NCBI GenBank assembly: GCA_016081115.2
Contig: CM071933.1
Span: 60,340,660 to 60,404,659, forward strand
Source: Rehmannia glutinosa
Lineage: Eukaryota > Streptophyta > Magnoliopsida > Lamiales > Orobanchaceae
Length of the DNA: 64,000 bases
Direction: 5' to 3'
Made by a program: the position numbers and the translations under genes. The notes under the pieces are model-generated. The model was given only the letters and a program-made list of their open reading frames with translations, made no database searches and was not told where the DNA came from. Positions 47,810 to 59,059 of the stretch are shown here, one piece after another; the stretch's first letter is position 1, and each line of letters begins with the position of its first letter.

Positions 47810-49356
47810 TAATCCTAAAATGCTCGCCTCTCCAAAACCGACTTACCAAACTCCGCCGTAGACCTCCACAAAAGGGGTCGGAGGGTGCTCCGTGTACCTT
47901 CTCCGATGCTTAAGTCGGAAGAAGTGTGTGTTGCAAGAAAGAAAAAAATATAAAATAAATGTAAAAAGTGTGATTAGGGTAGAAATGAACCCGGATTTAG
48001 GTTTTTATAGCTTAACCCCGATTAAGATTTAGTAAACTCAGTTCGGTTACGATTTGGTAACAATCATGATTAAGATAGGATCGAATCTTCTAAACCCTAA
48101 TTTGCCTTTGAGCTCTCTGTAGCTCGAGCTAAGCTCACTTACTCCGGATCGTTAGTTCGACTATTCTCATGTAGAACCTTTTCCAAGAGGGGTCAAGACT
48201 AATCTTGCCCATCAACCTCGATTCATTAGTTCAAATAGTCGTTGCAACATTCTCAATTTGACTTGGAATTTTTCGCCCAATCTCATTAGTAGGACCTTTC
48301 AACCCTACCCATTTACAAGGGTTTCTCGGTCGCATGTCCTTAACAAAGCCCACCAGTTCGGCCCGATATCTCTCTTCATATTGACCCACCAACTATTTAT
48401 CTTCCTTAGCCCGTGAGTTCACCGGATTCGGACTTCATTCGTAGCCGATTTTTACGGGAAAATTACATGGAATACGCTGATTTTGGTCCCCATACCACAC
48501 AATACACTTATAGTATTTTTGTACCTAATTTTTCAATTTTGTACCTAATTTTTTTATGCTCCTGTATATTTTTGATTATTTTTTTTTTTTTTTTTTCTGC
48601 ATTGTTTTACATGTTATATAAGTTGTTTCGATATTGTTTGAATTTATTTCTTTGTTGTTTCTATGTTGTTTCTTTGTTGTTTCGATGTTTTAAAACAACT
48701 TTAACCTATTTTTTATGTTGTTTTTTATTCACATATTATTTTGTACATTGTTTCTATTATTTCGGTGTTGTTCTAATAATTTTTTGTTGTTTTCATGTAT
48801 TGTTCAATGTATAAATACAAATTTTACCTATTTTTAAGCTCTTTTAATTCATGTGGTGTTTTAATTATTATTTACGTTGTTTTAAGGTTGTTTCCATATC
48901 CTTTTAATGTTGTTCGATGTTTATTTGTTGTTTCTATGAAGTTTTTGATGTTTAAATACAATTTTTACCTATTTTTAACCTTTTTTTGCTCATATGGTGT
49001 TTTTATATTGTTTTTTTGATTTGTTTCTATATTGTTTCTTAGTTGTTGATACATGTTAGAAACAATGTTGAAACAAAGCGTAAAAATGTCCGGAATTTTT
49101 GCTTGAGTGTATTGTTGTGTAAAAAAAAGGGTGGGAGCGTAAATTTATGTAAAATTGTATCGGAAAGCGTAAAAGATGACATTAACTTAAAAAATGTGGG
49201 TATTTCTATCAATTGCCCCAAATTTTACTTGGGATTTATCTAAATTCATTCAATAGGGCTTCTTAGGGCCGCCAAACTACAAGAGTTCATCGGTTCGGTC
49301 CAATTGGGAAAGCTTCTCACTTCGCCCAACAAGTCATGTTATATCCATCCTCATCA
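47810..49356 (-). repeat. Z 5' LTR, interrupted by a Mutator-like element
   Basis: It is collinear with the split 3' LTR. The 764-bp insertion at 48456-49219 accounts for its greater length. The minus-strand TATA box is near 48003-48012. Confidence 0.85.
48456..49219. mobile_element. Mutator-like non-autonomous element, 764 bp
   Basis: The ends are GGGAAAATTACATGGAATAC and, reverse complemented, GGGGCAATTGATAGAAATAC, which agree at about 14 of 20 positions. A 9-bp flanking duplication is GATTTTTAC (48447-48455) and AAATTTTAC (49220-49228), with two mismatches. The uninterrupted Z 3' LTR reads AGATTTTACTTGGG at this site. The interior is T-rich on the plus strand with recurrent TTGTTTC phrases and no transposase, hence a passenger element moved by proteins made elsewhere. 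Confidence 0.7.
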
Positions 49357-49394
49357 CTGAGTGATTTGACTATTAATAAATTACAAGTTCTTAT

Positions 49395-50786
49395 TGTTAG
49401 AAAAATGTTTTTATCAAGATTTTGATGATTTTGTTTAAATGAGTTTTTATACCAAAACAATGTTTATAAATGTTGTCTAAATACTCCTAAATGATTTAAA
49501 ATGTTTTTACTAATTTTTGGAGTATTTCTTAGAGTTTATTATTCGATAAAAATTGGACAATACTTTTGATGATTTTGTGTTAATTGGTTTTTACACCAAA
49601 ACAATTTTTAAATGTTGTCCAAATACTCCCAATTGATTTAAAATGTTTTTACTAATTTTTTAGAGTATTTTTTGAAGTTTATTTTTGACAAAAATCGGAT
49701 AACATTTCAAGTTGGAGGTCGACCATACCTAGAGAATGAAAAACTTGAAACAGAATGTCTTGGAGTTGAAAAATGAGGGGGGGGACCGATCCGGGCGATC
49801 TTGAGGCCGACCTGTCGCACCCTAGGGCGGCACGGTCGCACCCTCTGACCGGTCGACCCCCTGAATCTGTGACTGGATCGCACTAATTATGTCTAACGTT
49901 CAAAATTTTCTATAGGGTGACCGCCGCCTGTGTAATGTTTTGACAACAAAATTTCTCTACCGTTTGCAATCCTTATCGGAAGATTTGCTTTTGATTTTTG
50001 TACAATATTTCTACATCTTGTGATCCTCTTTTTGTAGACAAAAGTGAAGAAGGAGGAGCTATGTCTATGAAGACTCTCCTATAAATAGAGGATGATTTGA
50101 AGACACAAGATAAGAACACACAAGCAAATACACAACAAGAAATCTACAAATTTCTTAGCTTTCATATTCAACACTCTTGTTGTATTTATAAAATTTAAGT
50201 ATTTCACTTTCACATCTTGAGGTCTAGGCTTGATTCTTGATTCCACTTGCACTCAAAGTTGTAATATTCATTATTGAGTTGTAATCTTGATTTTGGTCAT
50301 CATTCAATACAAGACATCCTTGTGAGTATTCTTGTGGAAATAATACACTGGGTGATCTAAGTGATAGGTGTTTCAAGAGTGTGGTGCTCTTGAGTCATGA
50401 AGAATTTGGTGTTCTTCAAGGTTGAAGATTGTGGTAATCTTCACGGTGCCGTTGGAGATTGTGATGATCTTGAAGAGAGATTGTGGTAATCTCAAAGGTG
50501 GTGTTGAAGAAGAGTGTGGTGCTCTTCAAGGTGATGTTGTAAGGTGTTATATTAATTTTGGTAATTAATAAAATCTTTTTTTTTTTGAAATCCATCCCTG
50601 GATATCTTTGGAGTGGTAGAGGATTAGGCCCTAGGTGGGTTGAACCTCTATAAATCGACGCGTGTTGTTTACTTCCCGCACCTTTATTATTGTCTTGGCT
50701 TATTTGTTTTTGAAAAAGAGGCATAATCGAAAAGATGGAGATAATCTATTCACTCATCCTCTGATTATCGTAACCGCATTCTTACA
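49395..50786 (+). repeat. Y3: solo LTR of the Y family
   Basis: A complete LTR of 1392 bp starts TGTTAGAAAAATG and ends CGCATTCTTACA, with no internal region. It is flanked by CTTAT (49390-49394) and CTTGT (50787-50791), a 5-bp duplication with one change. It is more diverged from Y1 and Y2 than they are from each other. TATAAATA is at 50080-50087 and the hairpin array at about 50370-50570. Recombination between two LTRs is the usual origin of such a solo copy. Confidence 0.88.
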
Positions 50787-51313
50787 CTTGTGTCATATAT
50801 GGAAAAAATTGAAGGATCAAGGTAGTGATTGAATAAACTTTCATTTCGATAAGAAAAAAAGATCTTCTACATAATAGTGATAGAAATTTTTTGAAAGAAG
50901 ATTGATGAATTTTGAGGTTGAGATGTATATGAGATGACATTATAATGATGAAAATTAATTTGATGTGAAAATAGTAAAATAATGATTATATATGATTAGT
51001 GATTGAAAATATATGAATGTGTAAATATTGCATTTTCTGAAAAATTTCATAAACATTCATACGCATGAGTAAAAGAAAAAAAGAAAAATTATGTAGCAGA
51101 CTCAAAATGAAAAAATTGATATCCAATCGGATGCCCTGAAGCATCGAGTACTCATTCATATCACATAAATATGCATTTATTAACTTTTGAAAAATAATTA
51201 CAAAACCGCCAAAAGCATATTCGATCCCGTCGTTTTATCATCCCCATGTTCTTCAAGCGCCTTTAAAATCCACAATCCATCAGTCATCAGATTCCATTTC
51301 CATCCTACTTACC

Positions 51314-51323
51314 ATAAATAAAA
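51314..51323 (+). promoter_or_regulatory. candidate TATA element of the phosphatase gene
   Basis: ATAAATAAAA lies about 93-102 bp before the start codon, a normal plant distance that leaves a leader of roughly 70 bp. Between the solo LTR (ends 50786) and here is 0.5 kb of AT-rich DNA with no other gene. Confidence 0.4.
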
Positions 51324-51415
51324 GCGTGATAGCGATTCGCTGATATAACATGTGCTTGCGTTGCTGACTTTCCGACGCACGAGATCCCCCTTTCTCTTCT
51401 ATCTCGTCGGTGCCA

Positions 51416-54400
51416 ATGGACGGAGAAATCTCCAAATTAACAATTGAAGAGAAATTGAGCTGTCAGAGCCTCACTCCTCTGACTACTTTAAACTTACTCG
51501 ATTCCGTCGATGTTTTTCTCTTCGACTGCGATGGTTAGTTTTTACGATTTCCGGATTTTACAGTCATCTCGGATTTGTTTCTGATAATTTCTCGGCTCAA
51601 ATTTTCAGGTGTGATATGGAAAGGAGATGCTCTGATTGACGGTGTTTCGGATACTCTAGATACGCTTCGAGCGATGGTGCTTTCTTACTTCTTTTAATTT
51701 CTCCTAGGCTTTCTGCTTTAGGTTGATCAATTTGTTTTAAGAAACAGTGTTCCTAACTGCTTAGTGGCTGACATTGTATTATCATTTTCTTTTTTTTTTT
51801 GATAGATTGTATTTATCATTTGTGTAGGGGAAAAAGCTGGTTTTCGTAACCAATAACTCGACAAAGTCGAGAAGGCAATATGCCAAGAAGTTCCAGTCCT
51901 AGGCATTTCCGTCTCTGAGGTTTGTTCATTCCATCAATTTTTAAGAAGAATTCAGAGTGTTTGTTATTAATCTTTCGCTGATTGCAGGATGAGATCTTCT
52001 CCTCATCATTTGCTGCGGCCATGTATTTGAAAGCCAACGACTTTCCTAAGGAGAAAAAGGTTTGTCTTTCTGTCACTTTCTTTTCTTTTTCTTTTTTTTC
52101 CAGTGCAGGTTTTCTGGTGTGTGTAAGTTAGTTATTCTATAAGTCAAGTAGAGGGTAATCAACGGTTTTGTTATACTAATTAGGACAATTTCTGTTACTC
52201 TGAGCAAGTGCATCTCATGTTTTGAGGTTTCTCAAGATCATGCTCTTGATTTTAGCTCAGATATCTTTAAACTTATTGTACTAAGATGTAATTTGAGTTA
52301 CTAAACATATAGAAAGAATTATGCAGAAGTTAAGTTAACCTCAAATAGCTGAAAGAAATGGCCACAAAGCCCAAATATTAGAGCTGTACTTCTCTTGAAC
52401 ATATCAAACGAATATTTTGCCAAATTGTCAGATCTAATATGGTAGACTTTCTAGGTGCTTAAACTCACACTTTGATTAAAGCATGATGTAAAACGGTCAT
52501 CTCCATGCACTGTTTCACAGGTATATGTAATTGGTGAAGAAGGCATATTGGAAGAATTGGAGCTTGCTGGTTTTACCGGTCTCGGGGTCCTGTAAGCTTT
52601 CAGTAATTTCTTTACATTTTGTTACATTGCAAAACTGTGTATCTTTGACATTTTATCCTCGTCATAGTTAATGAATACTTTTAAACCATATCTTGTTCAT
52701 GTTAAGCCTTTTCTTCTTGCTCCAATTTTCTGGAAAATCATTTTGTTGTAAGATGATATTGCAATTCTCCATGGCATGATTTTATTGGCTGAGATACTAA
52801 TTATTTGCTAGTTATGTTATAAGCATTTTAAAGCTTTCACCAATGCTGAGTAAGAAAGAAAGCCTAATAGCTTTTCTAGATGAATTAGTTAATTGGATAT
52901 TCTGTTCATTTTGGATGTGGATCCGTGGATCCCTTTTTTCATTTACCTGTCTTTTCTTCCTTAGTTTAATGCACTGCCTTTCTTATGGACTTTGCTGATA
53001 TTTTCTCATCCTTGCTTGCCTGAAAATGGTTTTGGTTTTAATTGTTGAGGGACTATTAGACAATTGATTTATCCAGATGCTTTAAATTCTCGATCGTGAA
53101 TCCATATCATAATTAGTACAATAGTTAATTTCTCCTTAGCTTTCAGATAACGTATGCGAAACTTGGTTCGTGAATTGTCATAATCTTCAATATCAGGCCA
53201 GATTTTTCATTTGATAAATTAGATAGCGTTTACTGTATGATTTTGTCAGGTAAGTTAATGAGCATTTTCCTTTGCAGGAAGATGGGAAGAAAACTGCCCA
53301 TTTGAAACCAAACAGCCTCTTTGAGCACGACAAGAGTGTAATTGGCATCTGGCTCCACACTCTGTTGATGCATTATATCTTCTTTGTTGTCCATTGATTT
53401 GTATATATTGCTACTTCTACACCAGGTGGGAGCCGTGGTAGTTGGACTTGACCAGTACATAAACTTCTACAAGCTACAGTAAGCTCTTTGTTTCATATTC
53501 CATCTTACATGTACTTGATATCTATAACTACTTATCGCTATAACGCTAAATATAAAATCACCTACAATCATTGTCACCAGCTCATAATAAATAAAGTGAA
53601 ATTAGCCTTGTGGCCTTATCCAATCAGTCTTGTATATTTTGCGTGTGTTCAACAGTTCAAGCGCACGCATGTCCACCACATACACACACATATATATACT
53701 GTGTAGTTTTATGTATCTATCCTTATAAATGAATCAAATAAGAACTATAGAAATGCCAAATCCACTGACTGCCATTAACGTAATGTAACATGCCTTCCAT
53801 TTCCTCATGGATGTTGGAAAGTCCAACTGAGTATACATGACATGAATTAATATCTAATTTATGTGGTCTGAGTTAAAACTTTTCACTAAAGAAAAAAATT
53901 CAACTTCTATATCCTCTTTTAGATTCTTTGAAGGATGAGCGTAATTCTTATCATGTGTAAGGTATGGCACTCTTTGTATACGTGAGAATCCAGGGTGCCT
54001 ATTTATTGCTACAAACCGTGATGCTGTAGGACATCTCACTGATCTACAAGAATGGCCTGGTAAGTTTTAAGTTTTTCCTCGTAACACCATGTTTATTATG
54101 TAAGGTTAAATTTTGTTATTTTTCTTGAGTTCAGGAGCAGGATGTATGGTTGCTGCAATATGTGGTTCAACACAGAAAGAACCAATTGTAGTTGGAAAAC
54201 CGTCCACCTTTCTGATGGAGTTTTTACTGCAAAAGTATGTGAGTTTGATAGTTCCATAACAAATTAGTTAGACCACCTTTAAGCAAATGTTTGAGCACAT
54301 GTTATATTTTGACCACTCTCCAATATGTTTTGCAACATATGTTTACTGGTACTTTGGAAATTTTAAGACTCAACATGTATTGAGTTGAAATGTGAAATTT

Positions 54401-54749
54401 AAATGCAAAAGATCTTGACATAGTAATTTTGTCTTGCAGATTCAACATCCCTACTTCTAGGATGTGTATGGTTGGGGACAGATTGGACACTGATATTTTA
54501 TTTGGACAAAATGCTGGTTGTAGAACTCTTCTTGTTCTTTCAGGTTTAGGGAAAAAAATAAAATGCTTCATATTTTCTTATTAGATCTCTTTCCTATCCC
54601 CTATAAAATTTTGTTGTTTGATGGCATATGCAGGTGTCACAAATCTATCAGATCTTCAAGATTCATCAAACCATATTCGACCTGAATACTATACGAGCAC
54701 GTTGTCAGATATAATTAGTTTATTCAATAATTATCAATCGTCATTCTAG
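51416..54749 (+). CDS. PGLP2: 2-phosphoglycolate phosphatase, cytosolic type (11 exons; two single-base gaps)
   Basis: HAD-superfamily phosphatase that converts 2-phosphoglycolate, the product of Rubisco oxygenation, into glycolate. Exons: 51416-51533, 51609-51676, 51828-51919, 51988-52059, 52521-52591, 53278-53337, 53426-53478, 53962-54059, 54135-54234, 54440-54543, 54634-54749. All ten introns have GT-AG ends. Motifs: DCDGVIW with nucleophile D37 and D39 (exons 1-2), VFVTNNST (exon 3), VVGKPST (exon 9), MVGDRLDTDI (exon 10). The short N-terminus has no plastid transit peptide, which favours the PGLP2 form. Exons 3 and 5 are each one base short (92 and 71 nt): a TAG arises near 51899, and the end of exon 5 leaves frame in a run of G. 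The gene is otherwise complete (about 317 codons). Either these are sequence errors in homopolymers or the gene is newly broken. Confidence 0.92.
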
Positions 54750-55592
54750 TTAATATTTTTTCAACAGCGCCCATTAAGATAAAGATACAGTGTCTCAAGT
54801 TTTTCTTGTCAAACTTTTCTTATTTGATTATTGACATTTCAATAGTGGGCTTTCTCGTTTTAGATTAGTCATATGTGTATTGCCCTGCTTTCAAAATTAT
54901 CTTTACAAGTTTCCATGATCAGTTGCCTAGCCTCAACTATTGTTCGATCATCATTGCAAGATTGACATATCAGTTTGTCTAAATGGTTCGAGCTGCTTAA
55001 AGGACCACCCAAAGATCAGGTGAGCCATTTTTAATAGTTGATTAATTGATTACTTTTAATCTTAGTTCATTTTAATTTATTCTTAATCTTTCTGTTCAAG
55101 GCCAAGAATGTTGAAATTCAATCAATGCGTTTACAGTTAGACCTCGAATTTGATGATAATAAACATCACTTTCGTTGAAGGAAAGAAGGGGGTTTAGAGT
55201 GTTATTGTTGTTATACACACGAAAAGCCTAAAAAATGCAGTAAGTAGACTTGTAAGGGTTGCTCGATTAATTTGCTTACTAATTCAGTGTCATGAAAGAA
55301 ATTTCATGGACAGCATTAAACACATATTTGAGTCTTGGTCTACTGGAACGGGTTCAATTTTGGAACTAGGTTCATTTATTCACCCTTTTCCTTCTTTTTC
55401 CCCAGTCTGGCACGCTTGTTCATAATATACAGTTTTAGTAGCATGTTGACGATTTCGAAATTGAAAGGTAATGGGTTTAGATCGGACTGCTGATTAGAAG
55501 TTAGACGTAGACCCCATGGTTGTTCCAGTTGCTACACATCAAGTAATAAAAGTAATAATAATAGTAATAGTGAGAGTAAGAATAATAGTAGT
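54750..55592. other. downstream spacer, no gene seen
   Basis: The first part is probably the 3' untranslated region of the phosphatase gene. After about 55000 there are AT-rich stretches and, near 55550-55590, a run of TAATAATAG repeats in which the next MITE has inserted. No reading frame resembles a known protein. Confidence 0.5.
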
Positions 55593-55969
55593 TAGGGATG
55601 TCAATGGGTCGAATCCATCCATACCGAGACCCGACCCATTAAGAAAGCATAAGTCCGAGATCTGTCTCGATTCGCCTCACCCTAGACCCAGACCCACCCC
55701 AATACATGCATACGTTTGGTGGGTAAGACCCATAAAACCCGCTAATTTAATAAATTTGGCCAAATTTGTATTATCTTTACTCATTATATTTGTATAAACC
55801 AATTATATGAGATTCGGTCTTACTAAACCCGTTACCCGACCCGGACATGTTGGGGTCTAAAAATTCGCCTCATACTCATTCATTTGTCCATATCCATCCC
55901 AAATAAGACGGGTTGGATTTGGGTCCGATCGATAAGACACGGAGATCTTGGACTCTATTGTCATTCCTA
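55593..55969. mobile_element. hAT-like MITE, 377 bp
   Basis: The terminal repeats are TAGGGATGTCAAT and, read in reverse, TAGGAATGACAAT (11 of 13 match). The flanking 8-bp duplication ATAGTAGT is perfect (55585-55592 and 55970-55977), although the locus is itself a TAG-rich repeat. Inside are many GACCCG and ACCCGACCC phrases, usual for subterminal repeats of plant hAT-derived elements. There is no transposase. Confidence 0.75.
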
Positions 55970-56883
55970 ATAGTAGTAATAATAATAGTGATATTATATT
56001 AAAATTGAATTTGTAAATTATTTGCGTAATTTTCAAGTTATCGTTAGATTGAACTTTCATTTAGGGGTGTGCACGGTCCCGGTCCTGGTCCCGAGAGATT
56101 TAGAAATCTCGAGAATCGTCCCGAAGTTTGGATATTCTAAAATTAAATCTCCGAGAATTGAACCATAAAAAAATCTCCGTCTCGAACCTGTCTCGAAAGT
56201 TCGTGCGGTTCGTATGGAGATTCGGTTCTAATGGGGCCCGATGCAGGCAGTTCGGGACGAATCGGAGAAACGGAGATTCAAATATTTCACAAATAAAACA
56301 CACAAAATGTGAAAAGAAAAATCGAGTGTAAAAATCATTAAACGGTTATACTTTCAATCTTTTTTTAGTGCAATTTCAAAATACATGCTAAAACTATTAG
56401 TGCTATATATGAGTTTAACTTTTTGATATTTAATATTTAACTTATCATTAAAATTTCTTTAATTCATATTTAAGTGCTAAATTTTTAATATTGTAATTAT
56501 AAATCTTTCTTTCATGATATAAACTATATATTCTACATATTAGTTTAATATCAATTTAACTTTTAAATCATTTTCATCTAATTTATTGTTAAAAGTATTG
56601 ATTTTTCTTTTTGGATTTTAATATAATATGTTTCGAGATATTATGTTATTCGTAATAGTAGTAAAAGTGTAGAATCTCAACGAATGACAAATTTAGTAGC
56701 TCTATTACACAATAATATTCTATAATCTTGGCACATTGTCATGGTCTCTTGACTTAGGAAAAATATAATTGACTACTATTCTATATTATATGTCTTAATT
56801 TCTTGGTTAGATGATTACTATAGTTTATGTGCAATGTACTAATCATTTAACTAATTTTAATTCAATTAATTTTCTTGATTAGA

Positions 56884-57559
56884 ATCTCAAGTGTGCCCTT
56901 ACTATTAATTAGCTAGTTAGTCCTCCTCTCAGGTATGAGGAGAAATGTTCTCTCTCTTGAGTTGGTTCCCTTTTAGGGTTTGTCTTCCCCCATGTTATCC
57001 GCCGTTCTTACTTCCATATCCATGCCCTTACCGACTTTTCATCCATTTCCCCCTCATTAAACCCAGATTTCACCCGATCTTTCATCCATTTCCCCGCTTC
57101 ATTAAACCCATACACCATATTCTCTCAATTTTCCTCCTCTTCTTCCTCCACCCATCTTTTCTTCTTTTCTAGTGGTTGTCGGACACCCATCCCCATAGGT
57201 CTAGCGTGGAACCCTGTCAGCTTGTCTTTTCCTATATTTCAGTGAGAATATTCCCTGAGCAACCTGACACACCCATTAACTGTTTATTTCACCCATACCG
57301 TCCGTCCTTTTGTCTCGCTTTTGTCCCAAAAGCGGAAAGCAAGATGTAGGACCACCGTCGGCCGTAAACAACCGCCGCGAGCTGCGAATCTGGGTGTCTC
57401 CCGTCTCAATCTCCTTTACTCCCCTTTCCCTGTTTGTGTTTTCCTCCCCCCTCGCGCTCACCACCCCGCCCCCTTGTTTTAGGGTTTGGATTTTTTCGTT
57501 TCGTTTTTTCTTGTTTTTGTTGTTTTTACGTGTGCGGCTAACCAGCAATCGGCCTCGAA
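56884..57559 (+). promoter_or_regulatory. LINE 5' untranslated region
   Basis: The region is pyrimidine-rich with runs of CCCTTT and TTTCC, and carries no TATA box. LINE promoters are usually internal, so this should contain the promoter. Short frames here (56945-57172, 57310-57618) are not convincing genes. Confidence 0.5.
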
Positions 57560-59059
57560 ATGCGTCCGGAGAGTTTATCCGTCGGAATGGAGCCCACTGG
57601 AATAGAAAATCCAACTGAAACAGAAGGAAAAATTGTTGATCTTGACAACCTAATTCCAACACCTACAAACACTACGGGACAAAACTCTTTTTGTCTTGTG
57701 GGAAAGCTTTTTTCGGATAAACCATGCAAACCCTATTATCTAATAGAAGTTATGAAAAAAGCTTCGGTCAAAAAGGATCGATCGAAGGTCGAAATGGGAA
57801 AAGGACTCATACTATTCCGTTTTGAAATAAAGGAAGAAAGGGAGTGGGTTATCCTCAACCAACCGTGGCACTTTGAAGGGAGTCTCTTTGCCATAAGAGC
57901 ACTCGAGGAGGATGAGCAACCATCTGAAGTGGCAGTTACCCATGCCTCATTATGGGCTCGAGTTTATGACATTCCTGCGGCATGTATGAACCCCACATAT
58001 GCTTCCCTACTGGCAAATCAAATAGGGAAACTGGAAAGACTGGACAACACTGCGGAAGGGCTTTTTGGAAAATTTTTGAGATTCAAAATCCAAATGGATA
58101 TAACCAAACCCCTAGTTCGAGTGATATCCGTCAAACTGAAAGGCAAGTTGTGCGTCTTACCGTTGAAATACGAATCCCTCCCGACCTATTGCTTTTGTTG
58201 TGGTATGATCGGCCATTTTTTCCGGAACTGCGATGAATTCGACAAGAACAACGGACAGGATACGTCAAGTATGAGATACGGCACATGGCTCAAAGCATCC
58301 CCCTTCAAACGTACCACCCCAACAAAAGACCCGCACTCCACCCCCACGTACACCTCCAAACGTCACCTAGACATGCATGAGAACCCTCCAAACCCTACGT
58401 CCCATAATTTCACCAACCACCAAAACTTCAGCCCTCCCACCACTAGTTCCCGACCACCTCACCCCAATAATACCACTTCTACACTTCCACTCAACATATC
58501 TCTTAATACCCTATCCATTAAACCAACACCAAACACAAAATCTCCCATGCCCTCCTCACATACCCAAACAACATCAGTGTACGCTCCTGAAAGCCCCCAA
58601 CCCATAATCGCAAACCATAATTCGTACATAAATAACCCTCAACTTAAAAACCTGGACTTATACCCAACCTCTCAAAACCAAATACCCCAACTCCAAACTC
58701 AAATGCCATGCATTCCCCAACAAACCAATCAACCGAACCCACTCATCCTCTTTTCCAAACCCCATACGGACGAGTCCACCTCTTCCGGGTCAAACACCGC
58801 TAAACCAAAACCCACAAGACCCAAAACAGCTAAGAAAACCCTACACCAGAGAAAGCAGCCCCAAAAACCCCTGAGCCAGGAACAACCTCACCCTAATACC
58901 CACCAAAAACGCCCCCTCACCACCACAGACAACACCATGGAAGTAGACGCTGACCCAAATCCATCCAAAAAATCCAAACAGTTCGGTCTTTTTGACATAC
59001 CTAATCAGTTTGTATTATCGGCGGAGGCTGCGGAGAGGCAGCCCCGCCGAGAACAATGA
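57560..59059 (+). CDS. LINE ORF1, DUF4283 and zinc-knuckle protein, 499 aa
   Basis: An RNA-binding protein of the LINE particle. Residues about 45-145 form the DUF4283 domain typical of plant LINE ORF1 (GKLFSDKPCKPYYLIEVMKK, then EREWVILNQPWHFEGSLFAI). Residues 190-230 contain a CX2CX4HX4C knuckle with C211, C214, H219 and C224. Residues about 250-480 are rich in P, T, S, N and Q, with a basic stretch (KPKPTRPKTAKKTLHQRKQ) near residue 420. A second in-frame ATG at codon 10 is an alternative start. The frame is fully open. Its stop overlaps the ORF2 start in the four bases ATGA. Confidence 0.88.
   Translation: MRPESLSVGMEPTGIENPTETEGKIVDLDNLIPTPTNTTGQNSFCLVGKLFSDKPCKPYYLIEVMKKASVKKDRSKVEMGKGLILFRFEIKEEREWVILNQPWHFEGSLFAIRALEEDEQPSEVAVTHASLWARVYDIPAACMNPTYASLLANQIGKLERLDNTAEGLFGKFLRFKIQMDITKPLVRVISVKLKGKLCVLPLKYESLPTYCFCCGMIGHFFRNCDEFDKNNGQDTSSMRYGTWLKASPFKRTTPTKDPHSTPTYTSKRHLDMHENPPNPTSHNFTNHQNFSPPTTSSRPPHPNNTTSTLPLNISLNTLSIKPTPNTKSPMPSSHTQTTSVYAPESPQPIIANHNSYINNPQLKNLDLYPTSQNQIPQLQTQMPCIPQQTNQPNPLILFSKPHTDESTSSGSNTAKPKPTRPKTAKKTLHQRKQPQKPLSQEQPHPNTHQKRPLTTTDNTMEVDADPNPSKKSKQFGLFDIPNQFVLSAEAAERQPRREQ

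Larger units (their letters stand above)
31065..49356 (-). mobile_element. Z: Ty3/gypsy element of Tat type
   Basis: The minus-strand order is 5' LTR (49356-47810), primer site, gag, protease, RT, RNase H, integrase, a tandem-repeat block, a plus-strand (antisense) ORF region, polypurine tract and 3' LTR. Integrase after RT is the Ty3/gypsy order. The long region with an antisense ORF between integrase and 3' LTR is a known trait of the Tat lineage. The internal part is 8.6 kb. Y2 sits in the 3' LTR and a Mutator-like element in the 5' LTR. The coding domains are broken by many indels. An exact 5-bp target duplication is not visible; GAGTG lies two bases outside the LTR at the left end and two bases outside at the right. 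Confidence 0.87.

Noticed and set aside
48413..48814. Hydrophobic plus-strand ORF of 133 codons resembling a membrane protein
   Set aside because: It spans the junction of the Z LTR and the T-rich Mutator-like element. TTT and TTG codons give apparent F/L/C-rich helices by composition only.
57310..57618. Plus-strand ORF of 102 codons before LINE ORF1
   Set aside because: It is in a different frame within the pyrimidine-rich LINE leader, with F/L/P-rich composition and no domain.
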